The notes under the pieces are model-generated. The model saw nothing but the letters and a program-made list of their open reading frames with translations. It did not search any database and had not been told where the DNA came from. From Paracoccus methylarcula (GTDB taxonomy: Bacteria > Pseudomonadota > Alphaproteobacteria > Rhodobacterales > Rhodobacteraceae), in assembly GCF_003007735.2 (NCBI RefSeq), contig NZ_PXNQ02000001.1, forward strand, positions 434,001 to 498,000: DNA of 64,000 nt. Direction: 5' to 3'. The translations under genes and the position numbers were made by a program. Of the stretch, positions 37,989 through 47,516 are shown one piece after another. Position 1 is the stretch's first letter. Each line of letters begins with the position of its first letter.

Positions 37989-38929
37989 TCTGCCACCGCT
38001 GCCATCAATGCGTCTTCTGCCGGTTCGCCTTCCAGCGTGGTCACGCCGTCGAGCCATGGTTTGACCGCGTCGGGATTGGCGGCAATCCATTCCTTCGCCG
38101 CGTCTTGCGCATCCATGCCGTCATCGAGAATCTTGCCCATCAGGACATTCTCCATGCCGATATCGAATGTCAGCTGGCCGAACAGTTTCGCGGCATTGGG
38201 GCAGGAGGCAACCCATTCCTTGCGCGCCAGCGTATGCACGGTCGCGCCGCCGAAATCCGGGCCGAACTGTTCGTCGCCGCCCGAGAGATAGGTGATCTCG
38301 ATCGCCTCGTTCATCGGATGCGGGGCCCATGCCAGGAAGACCGTTGGCGTGCCCGCGCCCTCGTTCCGGCCCACTTGCGCAAGCATCGCCTGTTCACCGC
38401 TTTCGACCAGCTCCCAGTCTCCGAGTCCGAATTCATCCGCCTCGATCATCGCCTGGATCGACTGGTTCGCGGGGGCGCCGGGCTCGATGCCGTAGATCTT
38501 GCCTTCGAAAGCGTCCTTCTGCGCGTCGAGATCGGCGAAATCGGCCACGCCCGCATCGGCGCCTGCCTTGTTCACCGCAAGCGTGAATTTCGCGCCTTCG
38601 AGATTCTGGACCAGTTCCTCGATATCTCCGGTCGCGTCCAGGTCGTCGCGGAATTTCTGCTGCGCGGGCATCCAGTTGCCCAGGAAGACATCGGTCTGGC
38701 CGTTCTTCAGCGCCTCGTAACCCACCGGGACGGAGAGGGTGGCGATGTCGGGTGTATAGCCAAGGGCTGACAGGACGACGGCGGCAACGCCATTCGTGGC
38801 GGTGATATCGGTCCAGCCCGGATCGGACAGATGCACCGTGCCGCATGTCGCGGGATCATCGGCCATCGCAGGCATCGCCGCACCGACCGTCAGGATCAGC
38901 GCGGCACTCATGCGTTTCAGAATCGGCAT
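37985..38929 (-). CDS. choX: Choline ABC transporter substrate-binding protein
   Basis: Periplasmic choline-binding protein of 314 residues with a signal peptide cut near MPAMA-DD. The aromatic choline-binding pocket is suggested by Trp residues in DPGWTD, GNWMPAQ and FLAWAPHPMN. AGGAGAG precedes the start. The permease (choW) and ATPase (choV) genes are not in the window; instead choX is followed at once by betC. A BetI-like palindrome lies 20 bases upstream. Confidence 0.92.
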   Translation of the reverse strand: MPILKRMSAALILTVGAAMPAMADDPATCGTVHLSDPGWTDITATNGVAAVVLSALGYTPDIATLSVPVGYEALKNGQTDVFLGNWMPAQQKFRDDLDATGDIEELVQNLEGAKFTLAVNKAGADAGVADFADLDAQKDAFEGKIYGIEPGAPANQSIQAMIEADEFGLGDWELVESGEQAMLAQVGRNEGAGTPTVFLAWAPHPMNEAIEITYLSGGDEQFGPDFGGATVHTLARKEWVASCPNAAKLFGQLTFDIGMENVLMGKILDDGMDAQDAAKEWIAANPDAVKPWLDGVTTLEGEPAEDALMAAVAE

Positions 38930-38949
38930 TGTTTCTCTCCTGTCGGTTT

Positions 38950-38969
38950 TTGATTGACTGTCCAATCAA
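38950..38969 (-). promoter_or_regulatory. BetI-like operator upstream of choX-betC
   Basis: Inverted repeat TTGATTG - 6 bases - CAATCAA, perfect 7-bp arms, placed 20 bases before the choX start. It closely resembles BetI sites of choline-responsive repressors (two TTGATTG/CAATCAA half sites). No betI gene is in the window. Confidence 0.7.
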
Positions 38970-39002
38970 TGACAGATTCCCGGCAGGATTTCATCCAAAA
39001 AG

Positions 39003-39878
39003 TTAACGCGTCGGGATGGGGCTTTCTCCGCGATAATCGTAAAAGCCACGCCCGGTCTTGCGGCCAAGCCAGCCCGCCTCAACATATTTGGTCAAAAGCG
39101 GGCAGGGGCGGTATTTCGTGTCCGCGAGCCCATCATGCAGCACGTTCATGATCGCAAGGCAGGTGTCGAGCCCGATGAAATCGGCCAGTTCCAGCGGCCC
39201 CATCGGATGGTTGGCGCCCAGTTTCAGCGATTCGTCGATGGATTTGACGTTCCCCACGCCCTCGTAAAGCGTATAGACTGCCTCGTTGATCATCGGCATC
39301 AGGATCCGGTTCACGATAAAGGCCGGGAAGTCCTCGGCCGAGGCTGCGGTCTTGCCCAGCTTGTTGACCACCTCGTGCAGCGCCTTGTAGGTCGCCTCGT
39401 CGGTGGCAATGCCGCGGATCAGCTCGACCAGTTGCATGACCGGGACCGGGTTCATGAAATGGAAGCCCATGAATTTCTCGGGCCGGTCGGTGCGGCTGGC
39501 CAGCCGGGTGATCGAGATCGACGAGGTGTTCGAGGTCAGGATCGTGTCGGGCTTCAGATGCGGGACCAGGTCCTCGAAGATCGCCTGCTTGACCGTTTCC
39601 CGCTCGGTCGCGGCCTCGATCACAAGGTCGGTCTGGCCAAGATCGGTCAGGGTCAGCGTGGTCGAAATCCGCCCCATCGCGGTCTTCTTGTCCTCGGCGC
39701 TGATCTTTTCACGGCTGACCTGGCGCTCCAGGTTGCGGTCGATCAGCGCGACGGCCTTGTCCAGCGCGTCCTGGCTGATGTCGTTGAGCAATACGTCATA
39801 GCCCGCCAGCGCAAAGACATGGGCGATCCCGTTGCCCATCTGCCCCGCTCCGATCACGCCTACCTTTTGAATCGCCAT
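39003..39878 (-). CDS. 3-hydroxybutyryl-CoA dehydrogenase
   Basis: NAD(P)-dependent dehydrogenase for (S)-3-hydroxybutyryl-CoA, 291 residues, of the single-domain HbdA/PaaH-like group. The Rossmann motif is GAGQMGNGIA (10-19), and the catalytic His-Glu pair lies in GFHFMNP and the later ELIRG segment. Its upstream neighbours are the ETF genes, fitting butyryl-CoA oxidation or crotonyl-CoA metabolism. Confidence 0.94.
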   Translation of the reverse strand: MAIQKVGVIGAGQMGNGIAHVFALAGYDVLLNDISQDALDKAVALIDRNLERQVSREKISAEDKKTAMGRISTTLTLTDLGQTDLVIEAATERETVKQAIFEDLVPHLKPDTILTSNTSSISITRLASRTDRPEKFMGFHFMNPVPVMQLVELIRGIATDEATYKALHEVVNKLGKTAASAEDFPAFIVNRILMPMINEAVYTLYEGVGNVKSIDESLKLGANHPMGPLELADFIGLDTCLAIMNVLHDGLADTKYRPCPLLTKYVEAGWLGRKTGRGFYDYRGESPIPTR

Positions 39879-39940
39879 GTCCGCCTCTCTTGTCTGATCG
39901 CCGCGACGATAGGGGGAGCGGTTCCCTGTCGCAATGCAAA

Positions 39941-39967
39941 ACCGCCTCCGGGATGGCCGGAGGCGGT
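39941..39967 (-). terminator. Terminator after etfA
   Basis: Perfect 11-bp stem ACCGCCTCCGG / CCGGAGGCGGT with a 5-base loop, followed on the minus strand by TTTTGCATTGC. It lies between etfA and the next gene on that strand. Confidence 0.75.
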
Positions 39968-39983
39968 GAGGTTTCGCCGGGAA

Positions 39984-40045
39984 AGGGGGCTCTGCCCCCG
40001 CCGCGCGTTGCGCGACTCCCCCGGGATATTTTCATGAAGAAGAAG
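39984..40045 (+). repeat. GC-rich hairpin repeat with conserved tail, copy 5
   Basis: Stem GGGGGC / GCCCCC with loop TCT, a second stem GCGCG-TT-CGCGC, then CTCCCCCGG and the tail GATATTTTCATGAAGAAGA. It lies just past the 3' end of etfA, pointing toward that gene. Confidence 0.72.
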
Positions 40046-40048
40046 CTG

Positions 40049-40975
40049 TCAGAGCTTTTCGGTCAGTTCCGGGACGACGCTGAAAAGGTCGCCGACGAGG
40101 CCGTAATCGGCGATCTGGAAGATCGGGGCTTCCTCGTCCTTGTTGATCGCGACGATGACCTTGGAGTCCTTCATCCCCGCGAGGTGCTGGATCGCGCCGG
40201 AGATGCCGACGGCCACGTAGAGCTCGGGCGCGACGACCTTGCCGGTCTGGCCAACCTGCCAGTCATTCGGGGCATAGCCCGAATCGACGGCGGCGCGGCT
40301 GGCGCCCACGGCGGCACCCAGCTTGTCGGCCAGCTTCTCGATGAGCGCGAAGTCCTCCTTGGAGCCAACACCGCGGCCACCCGAGACCACGCGGCCAGCC
40401 GAGGTCAGTTCGGGACGGTCGCTTTCGGCGAACTCGTCGGCAACCCATTTCGACAGGCCCGGATCGTCCGCCAGCGTGGCGTCCTCGACCGGTGCCGGGC
40501 TGCCTTCGCCCGCCGCCTCGAAGCTGGCGGTGCGGACTGTCAGCACCTTCTTGGCATCCTTCGATTTCACCGTCTGGATGGCATTGCCGGCATAGACCGG
40601 GCGTTCGAAGGTCTCGGCATCGATCACCGCCGAGGCATCCGAGATGATCATCGCATCCAGCAGCGCCGCCACGCGGGGCATGATGTTCTTGGCGTCCGTC
40701 GTGGCCGGGGCGACGATATGCTCGTAATCGCCCGCGAGGCTGACCAGCAGCGCCGCCGTCGGCTCGGCCAGGCGGTGGCCGTAGCGCGCATCCTCGGCGA
40801 CCAGGACCCTGGCGACGCCGTCGATCTTCGCCGCTTCCTGCGCGGCCTCCCTGGCCGAGGATCCGGCGCAGAGCACCGTCACATCGCCAAGTGCCTTCAC
40901 TGCGCCCACGGCCTTGGAGGTCGCATCAACGTTCAGTTCACCCCCGGTGACTTCTCCCAGCAGCAGAACAGCCAT
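40049..40975 (-). CDS. etfA: Electron transfer flavoprotein subunit alpha
   Basis: Carries FAD and passes electrons from acyl-CoA dehydrogenases to the ETF-quinone oxidoreductase. 308 residues; the C-terminal FAD domain has [16 protein letters not shown] followed by [21 protein letters not shown]. The ATG at 40975 overlaps the etfB stop (TGATG). Confidence 0.96.
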   Translation of the reverse strand: MAVLLLGEVTGGELNVDATSKAVGAVKALGDVTVLCAGSSAREAAQEAAKIDGVARVLVAEDARYGHRLAEPTAALLVSLAGDYEHIVAPATTDAKNIMPRVAALLDAMIISDASAVIDAETFERPVYAGNAIQTVKSKDAKKVLTVRTASFEAAGEGSPAPVEDATLADDPGLSKWVADEFAESDRPELTSAGRVVSGGRGVGSKEDFALIEKLADKLGAAVGASRAAVDSGYAPNDWQVGQTGKVVAPELYVAVGISGAIQHLAGMKDSKVIVAINKDEEAPIFQIADYGLVGDLFSVVPELTEKL

Positions 40976-41733
40976 CACACAACCCCCGCTTCTTTCAGTT
41001 TCGACACCAGCTCATCGACGGATCCGACCTTGATCCCGGCCTTGCGGCCCTCGGGCTCGCCGGTCGAGACGATCTCGAGGCGCGGGGTCACATCGACGCC
41101 GTAATCCGCCGCCGTCTTCTCATCGAGCGGTTTCTTCTTGGCTTTCATGATATTGGGCAGCGAGGCATAGCGCGGCTCGTTCAGGCGCAGGTCGGCGGTG
41201 ACGATGGCGGGCAGCTTGACCTCGATGGTCTGCAAGCCGCCATCTACTTCGCGCGTGACCTTGGCGGCTTCGCCCTCGATCTCGATCTTGCTGGCGAAGG
41301 TGGCCTGAGACCAGCCCAACAGCGCCGAGAGCATCTGGCCGGTGGCGTTCATGTCGTTGTCGATGGCCTGCTTGCCGGCGATGACCAGCTTCGGCTGTTC
41401 CTCGTCGATCACGGCCTTGAGGATCTTGGCGACGGCCAGCGGCTCGATGTCCTGATGCACGTCATCGGCGGCGACCACCAGGATGGCGCGGTCGGCGCCC
41501 ATGGCGAGCGCGGTGCGCAGCGTTTCGGCGGCCTGTTTCACGCCGATGGAGACGGCGACGACCTCTTCGGCCACGCCTTTTTCCTTCAGGCGGATTGCCT
41601 CTTCCACCGCGATCTCGTCGAACGGGTTCATCGACATCTTCACATTCGCCAGATCGACACCCGATCCGTCCGCTTTCACACGGGCCTTCACGTTGTAATC
41701 GATCACACGCTTGACCGGCACGAGAACCTTCAT
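40975..41733 (-). CDS. etfB: Electron transfer flavoprotein subunit beta
   Basis: Small subunit of ETF, which binds AMP. 252 residues; it starts [16 protein letters not shown] and has the conserved segment [21 protein letters not shown]. It is translated just upstream of etfA with overlapping codons, which fits assembly of a 1:1 heterodimer. Confidence 0.96.
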   Translation of the reverse strand: MKVLVPVKRVIDYNVKARVKADGSGVDLANVKMSMNPFDEIAVEEAIRLKEKGVAEEVVAVSIGVKQAAETLRTALAMGADRAILVVAADDVHQDIEPLAVAKILKAVIDEEQPKLVIAGKQAIDNDMNATGQMLSALLGWSQATFASKIEIEGEAAKVTREVDGGLQTIEVKLPAIVTADLRLNEPRYASLPNIMKAKKKPLDEKTAADYGVDVTPRLEIVSTGEPEGRKAGIKVGSVDELVSKLKEAGVV

Positions 41734-41845
41734 CGGCCTCTCTCCCTTAGTTTGCGTCATCTGTCCGGGGGCAGTGTTATCGACAGATTTTGCGGATTTA
41801 CAGCATAAAAACGCCTTCCGACGTGACGTTTGCGGCTGTCAGCCG

Positions 41846-42418
41846 CTAACGGCTCGCCCCCGGCACCCACAGGACATCCTCGGTGCCGCCGCCATTTGCC
41901 TGACGCGCCGCCACGAAAAGCCAATCCGACAGGCGGTTGAGATAACGCACCGCCGCCTGATTGACATCCCCGGCCTGGGCCAGTTCGGTCGCGTGGCGTT
42001 CGGCCCGGCGGGCGACGGTGCGCGACAGGTGCAGATGCGCCGCCAGCACCGAGCCGCCGGGGAGGATGAAGCTGCGCAGCGGCTGCAGGTCGGCGTTCAT
42101 CTCGTCGATCTCGCGTTCCAGCCGTTCGACCTGTGACTGGACGATTCGCAGGACCGGATAGCCTGCCTGGTCGTCGGCATCCATGTTCGGACGCGACAGG
42201 TCGGCACCCAGGTCGAAGAGGTCGTTCTGGATCACCGACAGCCTGTCCGCCAGCTTGTCGGCGGCGTGAAGACGGCACAGTCCGAGCGTCGCGTTCAACT
42301 CGTCCACGGTGCCATAGGCTTCGACGCGTGGGTCGTGCTTGGCCACGCGGCTGCCATCCGACAGCGCCGTGTCGCCCTTGTCGCCGGTGCGGGTATAGAT
42401 CTTGTTCAGAACAACCAT
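41846..42418 (-). CDS. Cob(I)alamin adenosyltransferase (PduO type)
   Basis: Adenosylates corrinoids with ATP to make coenzyme B12. 190 residues, with the N-terminal ATP-binding motif YTRTGDKGDTAL and the conserved core SRPNMDADDQ, VARRAERH and YLNRLSDWLF. It overlaps the HIG1 gene (ATGA). No other B12 genes are near; the downstream gap may hold the etf promoter. Confidence 0.94.
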   Translation of the reverse strand: MVVLNKIYTRTGDKGDTALSDGSRVAKHDPRVEAYGTVDELNATLGLCRLHAADKLADRLSVIQNDLFDLGADLSRPNMDADDQAGYPVLRIVQSQVERLEREIDEMNADLQPLRSFILPGGSVLAAHLHLSRTVARRAERHATELAQAGDVNQAAVRYLNRLSDWLFVAARQANGGGTEDVLWVPGASR

Positions 42419-42618
42419 CAGGAAGACCTCATCCAGATAAACAGCATGATCAATGCAATGGCGATCGCCTGCGCGATGATCCGCCAGCGCATCAGCCGGT
42501 TGCCGTGCTTGCGGTTGAACTCGCCGCCGCGGGCAAAGCCGCCGATCCCGGTCGCCAGGATGGCCAGGACCACGAGTCCCGCGAGGATGACGAGAAAGAA
42601 GAGGGGTTTGTCTTGCAT
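42418..42618 (-). CDS. Twin transmembrane helix small protein (HIG1 domain)
   Basis: A 66-residue protein with two membrane helices (FFLVILAGLVVLAILATGIG and RIIAQAIAIALIMLFIW) around the HIG1 segment GGEFNRKHGNRLMRWR. In mitochondria this domain works with respiratory complexes; the bacterial role is not settled. Coupled to the adenosyltransferase gene. Confidence 0.85.
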   Translation of the reverse strand: MQDKPLFFLVILAGLVVLAILATGIGGFARGGEFNRKHGNRLMRWRIIAQAIAIALIMLFIWMRSS

Positions 42619-42642
42619 GGGAACCGCCTTTCGCGGGCGAGC

Positions 42643-43461
42643 CTAGCTGCGGCGGGCGAACCAGTCCAGTGCGCGGGTGGGCAAAAGCCTGCGGCCGATC
42701 CCGGAAATCCATGTCGGTGCCGTGACATAATAGCGCGGGTCGGGATTCGCTGCGGTCAGCGCATGCAGGATCCGGTCGCTGACGGCAGAGGGCGGCAGTT
42801 CGAACCGATCCTTGCCGCCCGGTTCATAGAGCCGCTTCAGCAAACCGGCGCGATATTCCTCTGCCCTTGCGCTGTCCTGCCAGTTCACCCATCGCTCGAA
42901 ATGCGGGATGGCGTTTTCGCGGATGCGGCTGGTGATCGGGCCGGGTTCGATCAGCACGATCTTGACGCCGGTTCCCCGCATTTCCAGCCGCAGCACGTCG
43001 GTCAGCCCTTCCAGCGCGAACTTGGTGGCGACATAGGGACCGCGCCACGGGATGCCGACCAGTCCGAGGACCGAGCTGATATTCACGATCCGACCGCCAT
43101 GCTGGCGGAAATGCGGGATCAGCCGGACGGTCATGTCATGGGTGCCAAAGAGATTCGCCTCGAAAATCGCGCGCAGAGCGCCGCGCGGCATGTCCTCGAC
43201 CGCGCCGGGCAGGGCGAAGGCCGCATTGTTGACCAGCGCATGCAATGTTCCGCCGTCGAGCACCTGATTCACTAGCCCTACGACGCTGTCGGGATCGGCG
43301 AGTTCCAGGTGATGGCACTCCATCCCCTCGGCCCGGAGGGCGGCGATGTCCTCGTCCTTGCGGCAGGTGGCGATGACCTGCCAGCCCTCGGCCTGCATCC
43401 GCCTTGCCGCGTCAAGTCCGATGCCCGAGGAGCAGCCGGTGATGAGAACCCGCTTCGTCAT
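42643..43461 (-). CDS. Short-chain dehydrogenase
   Basis: Classical SDR of 272 residues with the cofactor motif TGCSSGIG, NNAAF in place of NNAG, and YVATKFALEG carrying the catalytic Tyr and Lys. The substrate is unknown. It starts at ATG 43461; an ATG 15 bases earlier overlaps the SH3 stop. Confidence 0.88.
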   Translation of the reverse strand: MTKRVLITGCSSGIGLDAARRMQAEGWQVIATCRKDEDIAALRAEGMECHHLELADPDSVVGLVNQVLDGGTLHALVNNAAFALPGAVEDMPRGALRAIFEANLFGTHDMTVRLIPHFRQHGGRIVNISSVLGLVGIPWRGPYVATKFALEGLTDVLRLEMRGTGVKIVLIEPGPITSRIRENAIPHFERWVNWQDSARAEEYRAGLLKRLYEPGGKDRFELPPSAVSDRILHALTAANPDPRYYVTAPTWISGIGRRLLPTRALDWFARRS

Positions 43462-43465
43462 GCTG

Positions 43466-43999
43466 TCATGGGACATCGGCGGACAGGAATTGCCCCGAAA
43501 TATAGCCGATGCGCCCACCGCCATCGCGGATATGCACCCAGTCACCATTGGTCGGCCCAAGCGCCTCGACCGCCGCGCCGCCCTCCAGCGCGCCGATCAC
43601 CCGGTCATTGGTGGAAGGGCCGGAGCGGAAATTCACGCTGGTTCCCGTGACATAGAGGATTGGTCCTTGCGCATCCGTGGGCGCTGCGGCGGGTTCCGGA
43701 GTCTCACCCGCATATTCGGGCGACGGACGCAGATCCGGGCCAGGAAATTGCTGCACGCGTTCCGGGGTTTGCGTGGCTGCCTGCACGAGGTCGGCCGGTG
43801 GTTTGCCATCTGCGCCCACCGATGCAGGTGTTTCGGGCAACTCCGGCAAGGGGGGCGTGGCGGCCTCGCTTTCCTGCGATGCGGCCTGCCCGGTCTCGTC
43901 GGTCTGGTGTCCTGCCCGGAGGTTGCCCGAGCCGTAAACCGACAGCACGACGAAAATTGCCGCCAGCGTCGTCACCAGTAGAAACAACAATCGTATCAT
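43466..43999 (-). CDS. SH3 domain-containing membrane protein
   Basis: A 177-residue protein with an N-terminal membrane anchor ([20 protein letters not shown]), an acidic/proline-rich middle and a C-terminal bacterial SH3 domain ([19 protein letters not shown] ... [14 protein letters not shown]). The family binds peptidoglycan; the role is unknown. It lies divergent from parC, with a 136-base intergenic region. Confidence 0.88.
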   Translation of the reverse strand: MIRLLFLLVTTLAAIFVVLSVYGSGNLRAGHQTDETGQAASQESEAATPPLPELPETPASVGADGKPPADLVQAATQTPERVQQFPGPDLRPSPEYAGETPEPAAAPTDAQGPILYVTGTSVNFRSGPSTNDRVIGALEGGAAVEALGPTNGDWVHIRDGGGRIGYISGQFLSADVP

Positions 44000-44135
44000 T
44001 CCGCTGCCATCGTCCCCTGCTGGCCTCTCACAGCTTCGTTACCCTATTCGCGTTTCCAACGCCATTATGTGGCAGCTTGTTCCCGGCATGATTTTCATCT
44101 GGACCGCCGGCGCGTGGGGGCCTATCCAATGCGAC

Positions 44136-46358
44136 ATGTCAGACGATCTGCCCATCGACCCCGAACGGAACACCCAGGCCGAGCCGCTCAGCCGCGCCAT
44201 CGGCGAGCGCTACTTGACCTATGCGCTGTCCACGATCATGAACCGCGCCCTGCCGGATGCCCGCGACGGGCTGAAGCCGGTGCATCGCCGCATCCTTTAC
44301 GCGATGCGCGAATTGCGGCTGGCCCCGAATGGCGCTTTCCGCAAATCCGCCAAGATCACCGGCGACGTGATGGGCAATTACCACCCGCATGGCGATGCCG
44401 CGATCTATGATGCCATGGCGCGGCTGGCGCAGGATTTCGCCATGCGCTATCCGCTGGTCGACGGGCAGGGCAATTTCGGCAATATCGACGGCGATAATCC
44501 CGCCGCCGCCCGCTATACCGAGGCGCGGCTGGCGATGGCGTCAGAGGCGCTGATGGACGGGCTGGCCGAGGATTCGGTCGATTTCCGTCCCAATTACGAC
44601 GGCACCCTGACAGAGCCGGTGGTGCTGCCCTCGGCATTCCCGAACCTGCTGGCCAATGGCGCCTCGGGAATCGCGGTGGGGATGGCGACGAATATCCCGC
44701 CGCATAACCTGCACGAGGTGATCGACGCCTGCCTGCACCTGATCAAGACGCCCGACGCGCGTGACGATACGCTGGCCGGGATCGTCCAGGGACCGGACTT
44801 CCCCACAGGCGGGGTGGTCGTCGAAAGCCGCGAAACGATCGCCGAGACCTACCGGACGGGGCGCGGAGCCTTTCGTGTCCGCGCCCGGTGGGAGCAAGAG
44901 GATCTGGGCCGTGGCCAATGGCAGATCGTCGTCACCGAGATCCCCTATCAGGTGCAGAAATCCAAGCTGATCGAGCGGCTTGCCGAGCTGATCCAGACCC
45001 GCAGGATCCCGATCCTTGCCGATGTGCGCGACGAATCCGCCGAGGATGTCCGCATCGTGCTGGAGCCGAAATCGCGCAGCGTGAACCCGGATCAACTGAT
45101 GGCCGCGCTGTACAAGGTTAGCGACCTGGAGGTTCGTTTCAGCCTGAACATGAACGTGCTGATCGACGGGCGGGTGCCCAAGGTCTGCAGTCTCAAGGAG
45201 GTTCTGCGGGCCTTTCTGGATCACCGCCGCGAGGTGCTGGTCCGGCGCGCGAATTACCGGCTGGAAAAGATCGCCGCGCGTTTGGAGGTGCTGGAAGGTT
45301 ACCTGATCGCCTATCTGAACCTCGACCGGGTGATCGAGATCATCCGCAACGAGGACGAGCCCAAGAAGATCATAATGGCCGAATTCGGCCTGACCGATGT
45401 GCAGGTCGAGGCGATCCTGAACATGCGCCTGCGCGCCTTGCGCAAGCTGGAAGAGATCGAGTTGCGGGCCGAGCGCGACAACCTGCTGGAAGAGCGCGAG
45501 GGTCTGGAGGCGATGCTGGCCGATGAGGGCGCGCAATGGGCGCGGATCGCGGACCAGTTGAAAGAGGTTCGGAATCTCTTTGGAAAATCAACGTCAGAGG
45601 GGCTGCGCCGCACACAGATCACCGAGGCCGAAGATGTCGCGCCGATCGACATGGACGCGATGATCGAACGCGAACCGCTGACAATCATCCTGTCCAAGAT
45701 GGGCTGGATCCGGGCGATGAAGGGCCATCAGCCGCTGGATGCCGAACTGAAGTTCAAGGATGGCGACGGGCCGGGTCTTGCGCTGCATGCCGAGACCACC
45801 GACAAGCTGATGGTATTCGCGTCCAACGGGCGGTTTTATACCTTGCCCGCCAATGGCTTGCCCGGAGGCCGCGGGATGGGGGAGCCGCTGCGGCTGATGG
45901 TCGATCTGCCCAATGAGGCCGAGGTGATCTCGGTCTTTCCGTGGCGTGAGGGCGAGAAATACCTGGTGGCCTCGAAAGAGGGCAACGGTTTCGTGGTGCA
46001 ATCGGGTGATATCCTCGCGCAGACCAAGACCGGCAAGCAGGTGCTGAACGGCGAGGCGCTGTTGTGTAGGCCGGTCAGCGGCGATCATGTCGCGGTAGTC
46101 GGTGAGAACCGGAAAATGCTGGTATTTCCGCTGGATGAATTGCCCGAGATGGGTCGTGGCAAGGGCGTCCGGTTGCAGAAATACAAGGATGGCGGGTTGT
46201 CCGACGCGATCTGCCTGACGCTGACCGACGGGCTTAGCTGGCCTATGACGGGCGGCAAGACGCGCACCGAAAGCGATCTTGGTGAATGGCTGGGCAAGCG
46301 GGCCGGGGCGGGCCGGATGGCGCCGAGAGGGTTCCCGCGCGACAACAAATTCGCCTGA
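44136..46358 (+). CDS. parC: DNA topoisomerase IV subunit A
   Basis: Cleaves and rejoins DNA to decatenate chromosomes. 740 residues; the catalytic tyrosine is Tyr127 in AARYTEARL, and the fold is the GyrA/ParC type with a C-terminal beta-propeller that lacks the GyrA box. The quinolone-determining region reads [12 protein letters not shown], with Ala88 where E. coli ParC has Ser80 and Asp92 where it has Glu84. The ATG at 44136 was chosen over an earlier ATG because it gives the canonical MSDDLPID start. Confidence 0.95.
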   Translation: MSDDLPIDPERNTQAEPLSRAIGERYLTYALSTIMNRALPDARDGLKPVHRRILYAMRELRLAPNGAFRKSAKITGDVMGNYHPHGDAAIYDAMARLAQDFAMRYPLVDGQGNFGNIDGDNPAAARYTEARLAMASEALMDGLAEDSVDFRPNYDGTLTEPVVLPSAFPNLLANGASGIAVGMATNIPPHNLHEVIDACLHLIKTPDARDDTLAGIVQGPDFPTGGVVVESRETIAETYRTGRGAFRVRARWEQEDLGRGQWQIVVTEIPYQVQKSKLIERLAELIQTRRIPILADVRDESAEDVRIVLEPKSRSVNPDQLMAALYKVSDLEVRFSLNMNVLIDGRVPKVCSLKEVLRAFLDHRREVLVRRANYRLEKIAARLEVLEGYLIAYLNLDRVIEIIRNEDEPKKIIMAEFGLTDVQVEAILNMRLRALRKLEEIELRAERDNLLEEREGLEAMLADEGAQWARIADQLKEVRNLFGKSTSEGLRRTQITEAEDVAPIDMDAMIEREPLTIILSKMGWIRAMKGHQPLDAELKFKDGDGPGLALHAETTDKLMVFASNGRFYTLPANGLPGGRGMGEPLRLMVDLPNEAEVISVFPWREGEKYLVASKEGNGFVVQSGDILAQTKTGKQVLNGEALLCRPVSGDHVAVVGENRKMLVFPLDELPEMGRGKGVRLQKYKDGGLSDAICLTLTDGLSWPMTGGKTRTESDLGEWLGKRAGAGRMAPRGFPRDNKFA

Positions 46359-46386
46359 CGCAACAGCAGCGTACGTTGCTGTTGCG
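46359..46386 (+). terminator. Stem-loop immediately after the parC stop
   Basis: Arms CGCAACAGCA and TGCTGTTGCG (10 bp, perfect) around GCGTACGT, starting on the base after the parC stop codon. It lacks a T run, so it may act with Rho or as an mRNA-stabilising structure. Confidence 0.6.
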
Positions 46387-46447
46387 GGCGTGCGCGGTTG
46401 ATCATGCCGTTGACACGGCAAATGCTGGGATTTCGGCTGCACAATGC

Positions 46448-46486
46448 GTACACCGCGCGTACACAACCTGTACACAGAACGTACAC
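46448..46486. repeat. Four GTACAC boxes with an exact 11-bp period
   Basis: GTACAC occurs at 46448, 46459, 46470 and 46481. Spacers are CGCGC, AACCT and AGAAC, so only the hexamer is conserved. One box per helical turn puts all four on the same face of the DNA, as expected for a cooperative operator array or iteron-like site. Confidence 0.75.
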
Positions 46487-46654
46487 AGATTGCGCCTGTT
46501 GCGCGGCTGACGCCAGGTCATCTGTGAACGCTTGGTGAAGAAACCGTTTCGTCAGGATTAACCGTGAGAGAGGTGGGATTGGCACGTGGCCGACCCTCCA
46601 TGCAAGGCGCTACTTCGAGTTAGGGCGGCACAATTCATGGGTTGCCAAAATCTA

Positions 46655-46676
46655 ATATATCGAATATTCTCGAAAT
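46655..46676 (+). promoter_or_regulatory. Possible ArsR operator at the arsenic operon
   Basis: AT-rich imperfect inverted repeat (ATATATCGA ... TCGAAATAT around GAATATTC, itself a perfect 8-bp palindrome) directly before the ATG at 46677. Such A/T-rich dyads overlapping the start are typical autoregulatory ArsR sites. Confidence 0.5.
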
Positions 46677-47516
46677 ATGGATACGAATCGCATCGATCAA
46701 CTCGCCTCGCTCGCCCATCCGCAACGGCTGGCCCTGTTCCGCCTGCTGGTGCGGCGCTATCCGGATCGGGTTTCCGCCGGAGAATTGGCCGAGGCCATCG
46801 ATGCGCGACAGAATACCTTGTCGTCTTACCTCGCATCGCTGCGTGCCGCCGGGCTGATATCCCAGGCCCGTGAGGGTCGATCCCTGCTTTACCGCGCCGA
46901 GATGGAGCAATCCGCAGCGCTGATCAGCTACCTGATCGCCGATTGCTGCCGTGGACGCCCCGATCTTTGCCAGCCATTTGTCCAACCCGTCCCTTCCGGA
47001 GAAAGACCCATGTCCGATCGGAAATACAATGTCCTGTTCATCTGCACGGGCAATTCCGCCCGCTCGATCTTTGGCGAATCGATCCTGCGTTTCGAGGCCG
47101 GGGACCGCTTCAACGCCTATTCCGCCGGCACGCATCCCTATTCCGAACTGAACCCGTTCGCTGTCGAGATGCTCGATCACAAGGGGCATGACATCGGCGC
47201 CCTGCGGGCCAAGAATATCGCCGAGTTCCAGGGTGATGACGCGCCGGTCATGGATTTCGTCTTCACCGTCTGCGACCGCGCCGCGAACGAGGAATGCCCG
47301 GCATGGGCAGGCCAGCCCATCAGCGCGCATTGGGGTATGCCCGATCCGGTGAAAGCCGAGGGAACCGAGGCCGAACGGAAGCTGGCCTTCCAGCAAGCCT
47401 ATGCCGGTTTGCGCAACCGCATCCTCGCCTTTACCGCCTTGCCGCTGGACAGCCTTGATCGCATTTCCCTGCAACATCGCGTGGACGACATCGCCCGCGA
47501 CCTGGAGGCGCAATGA
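46677..47516 (+). CDS. ArsR regulator fused to arsenate reductase (LMW phosphatase type)
   Basis: A 279-residue fusion. Residues 1-90 form an ArsR winged helix ([16 protein letters not shown] ... [20 protein letters not shown]). The C-terminal part is a low-molecular-weight phosphatase-type arsenate reductase with the CX5R loop Cys123-TGNSARS and the late Asp in MPDPVKAEG. Cys90 and Cys91 (ADCCRG), between the domains, could be metal ligands. The fusion suggests autoregulated expression. It heads the operon: its stop overlaps the GAPDH ATG. Confidence 0.9.
   Translation: MDTNRIDQLASLAHPQRLALFRLLVRRYPDRVSAGELAEAIDARQNTLSSYLASLRAAGLISQAREGRSLLYRAEMEQSAALISYLIADCCRGRPDLCQPFVQPVPSGERPMSDRKYNVLFICTGNSARSIFGESILRFEAGDRFNAYSAGTHPYSELNPFAVEMLDHKGHDIGALRAKNIAEFQGDDAPVMDFVFTVCDRAANEECPAWAGQPISAHWGMPDPVKAEGTEAERKLAFQQAYAGLRNRILAFTALPLDSLDRISLQHRVDDIARDLEAQ

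Larger units (their letters stand above)
46359..46676. other. Intergenic region after parC with a hairpin and GTACAC boxes
   Basis: About 320 bases between parC and the arsenic operon. It holds a long hairpin immediately after the parC stop, four GTACAC boxes 11 bp apart, and the likely operator of the arsenic operon near its right end. I see no gene in it. Confidence 0.7.

Noticed and set aside
36648-38291. Plus-strand open frame over betC and choX
   Set aside because: Antisense to two well-supported genes; no start site or domain.
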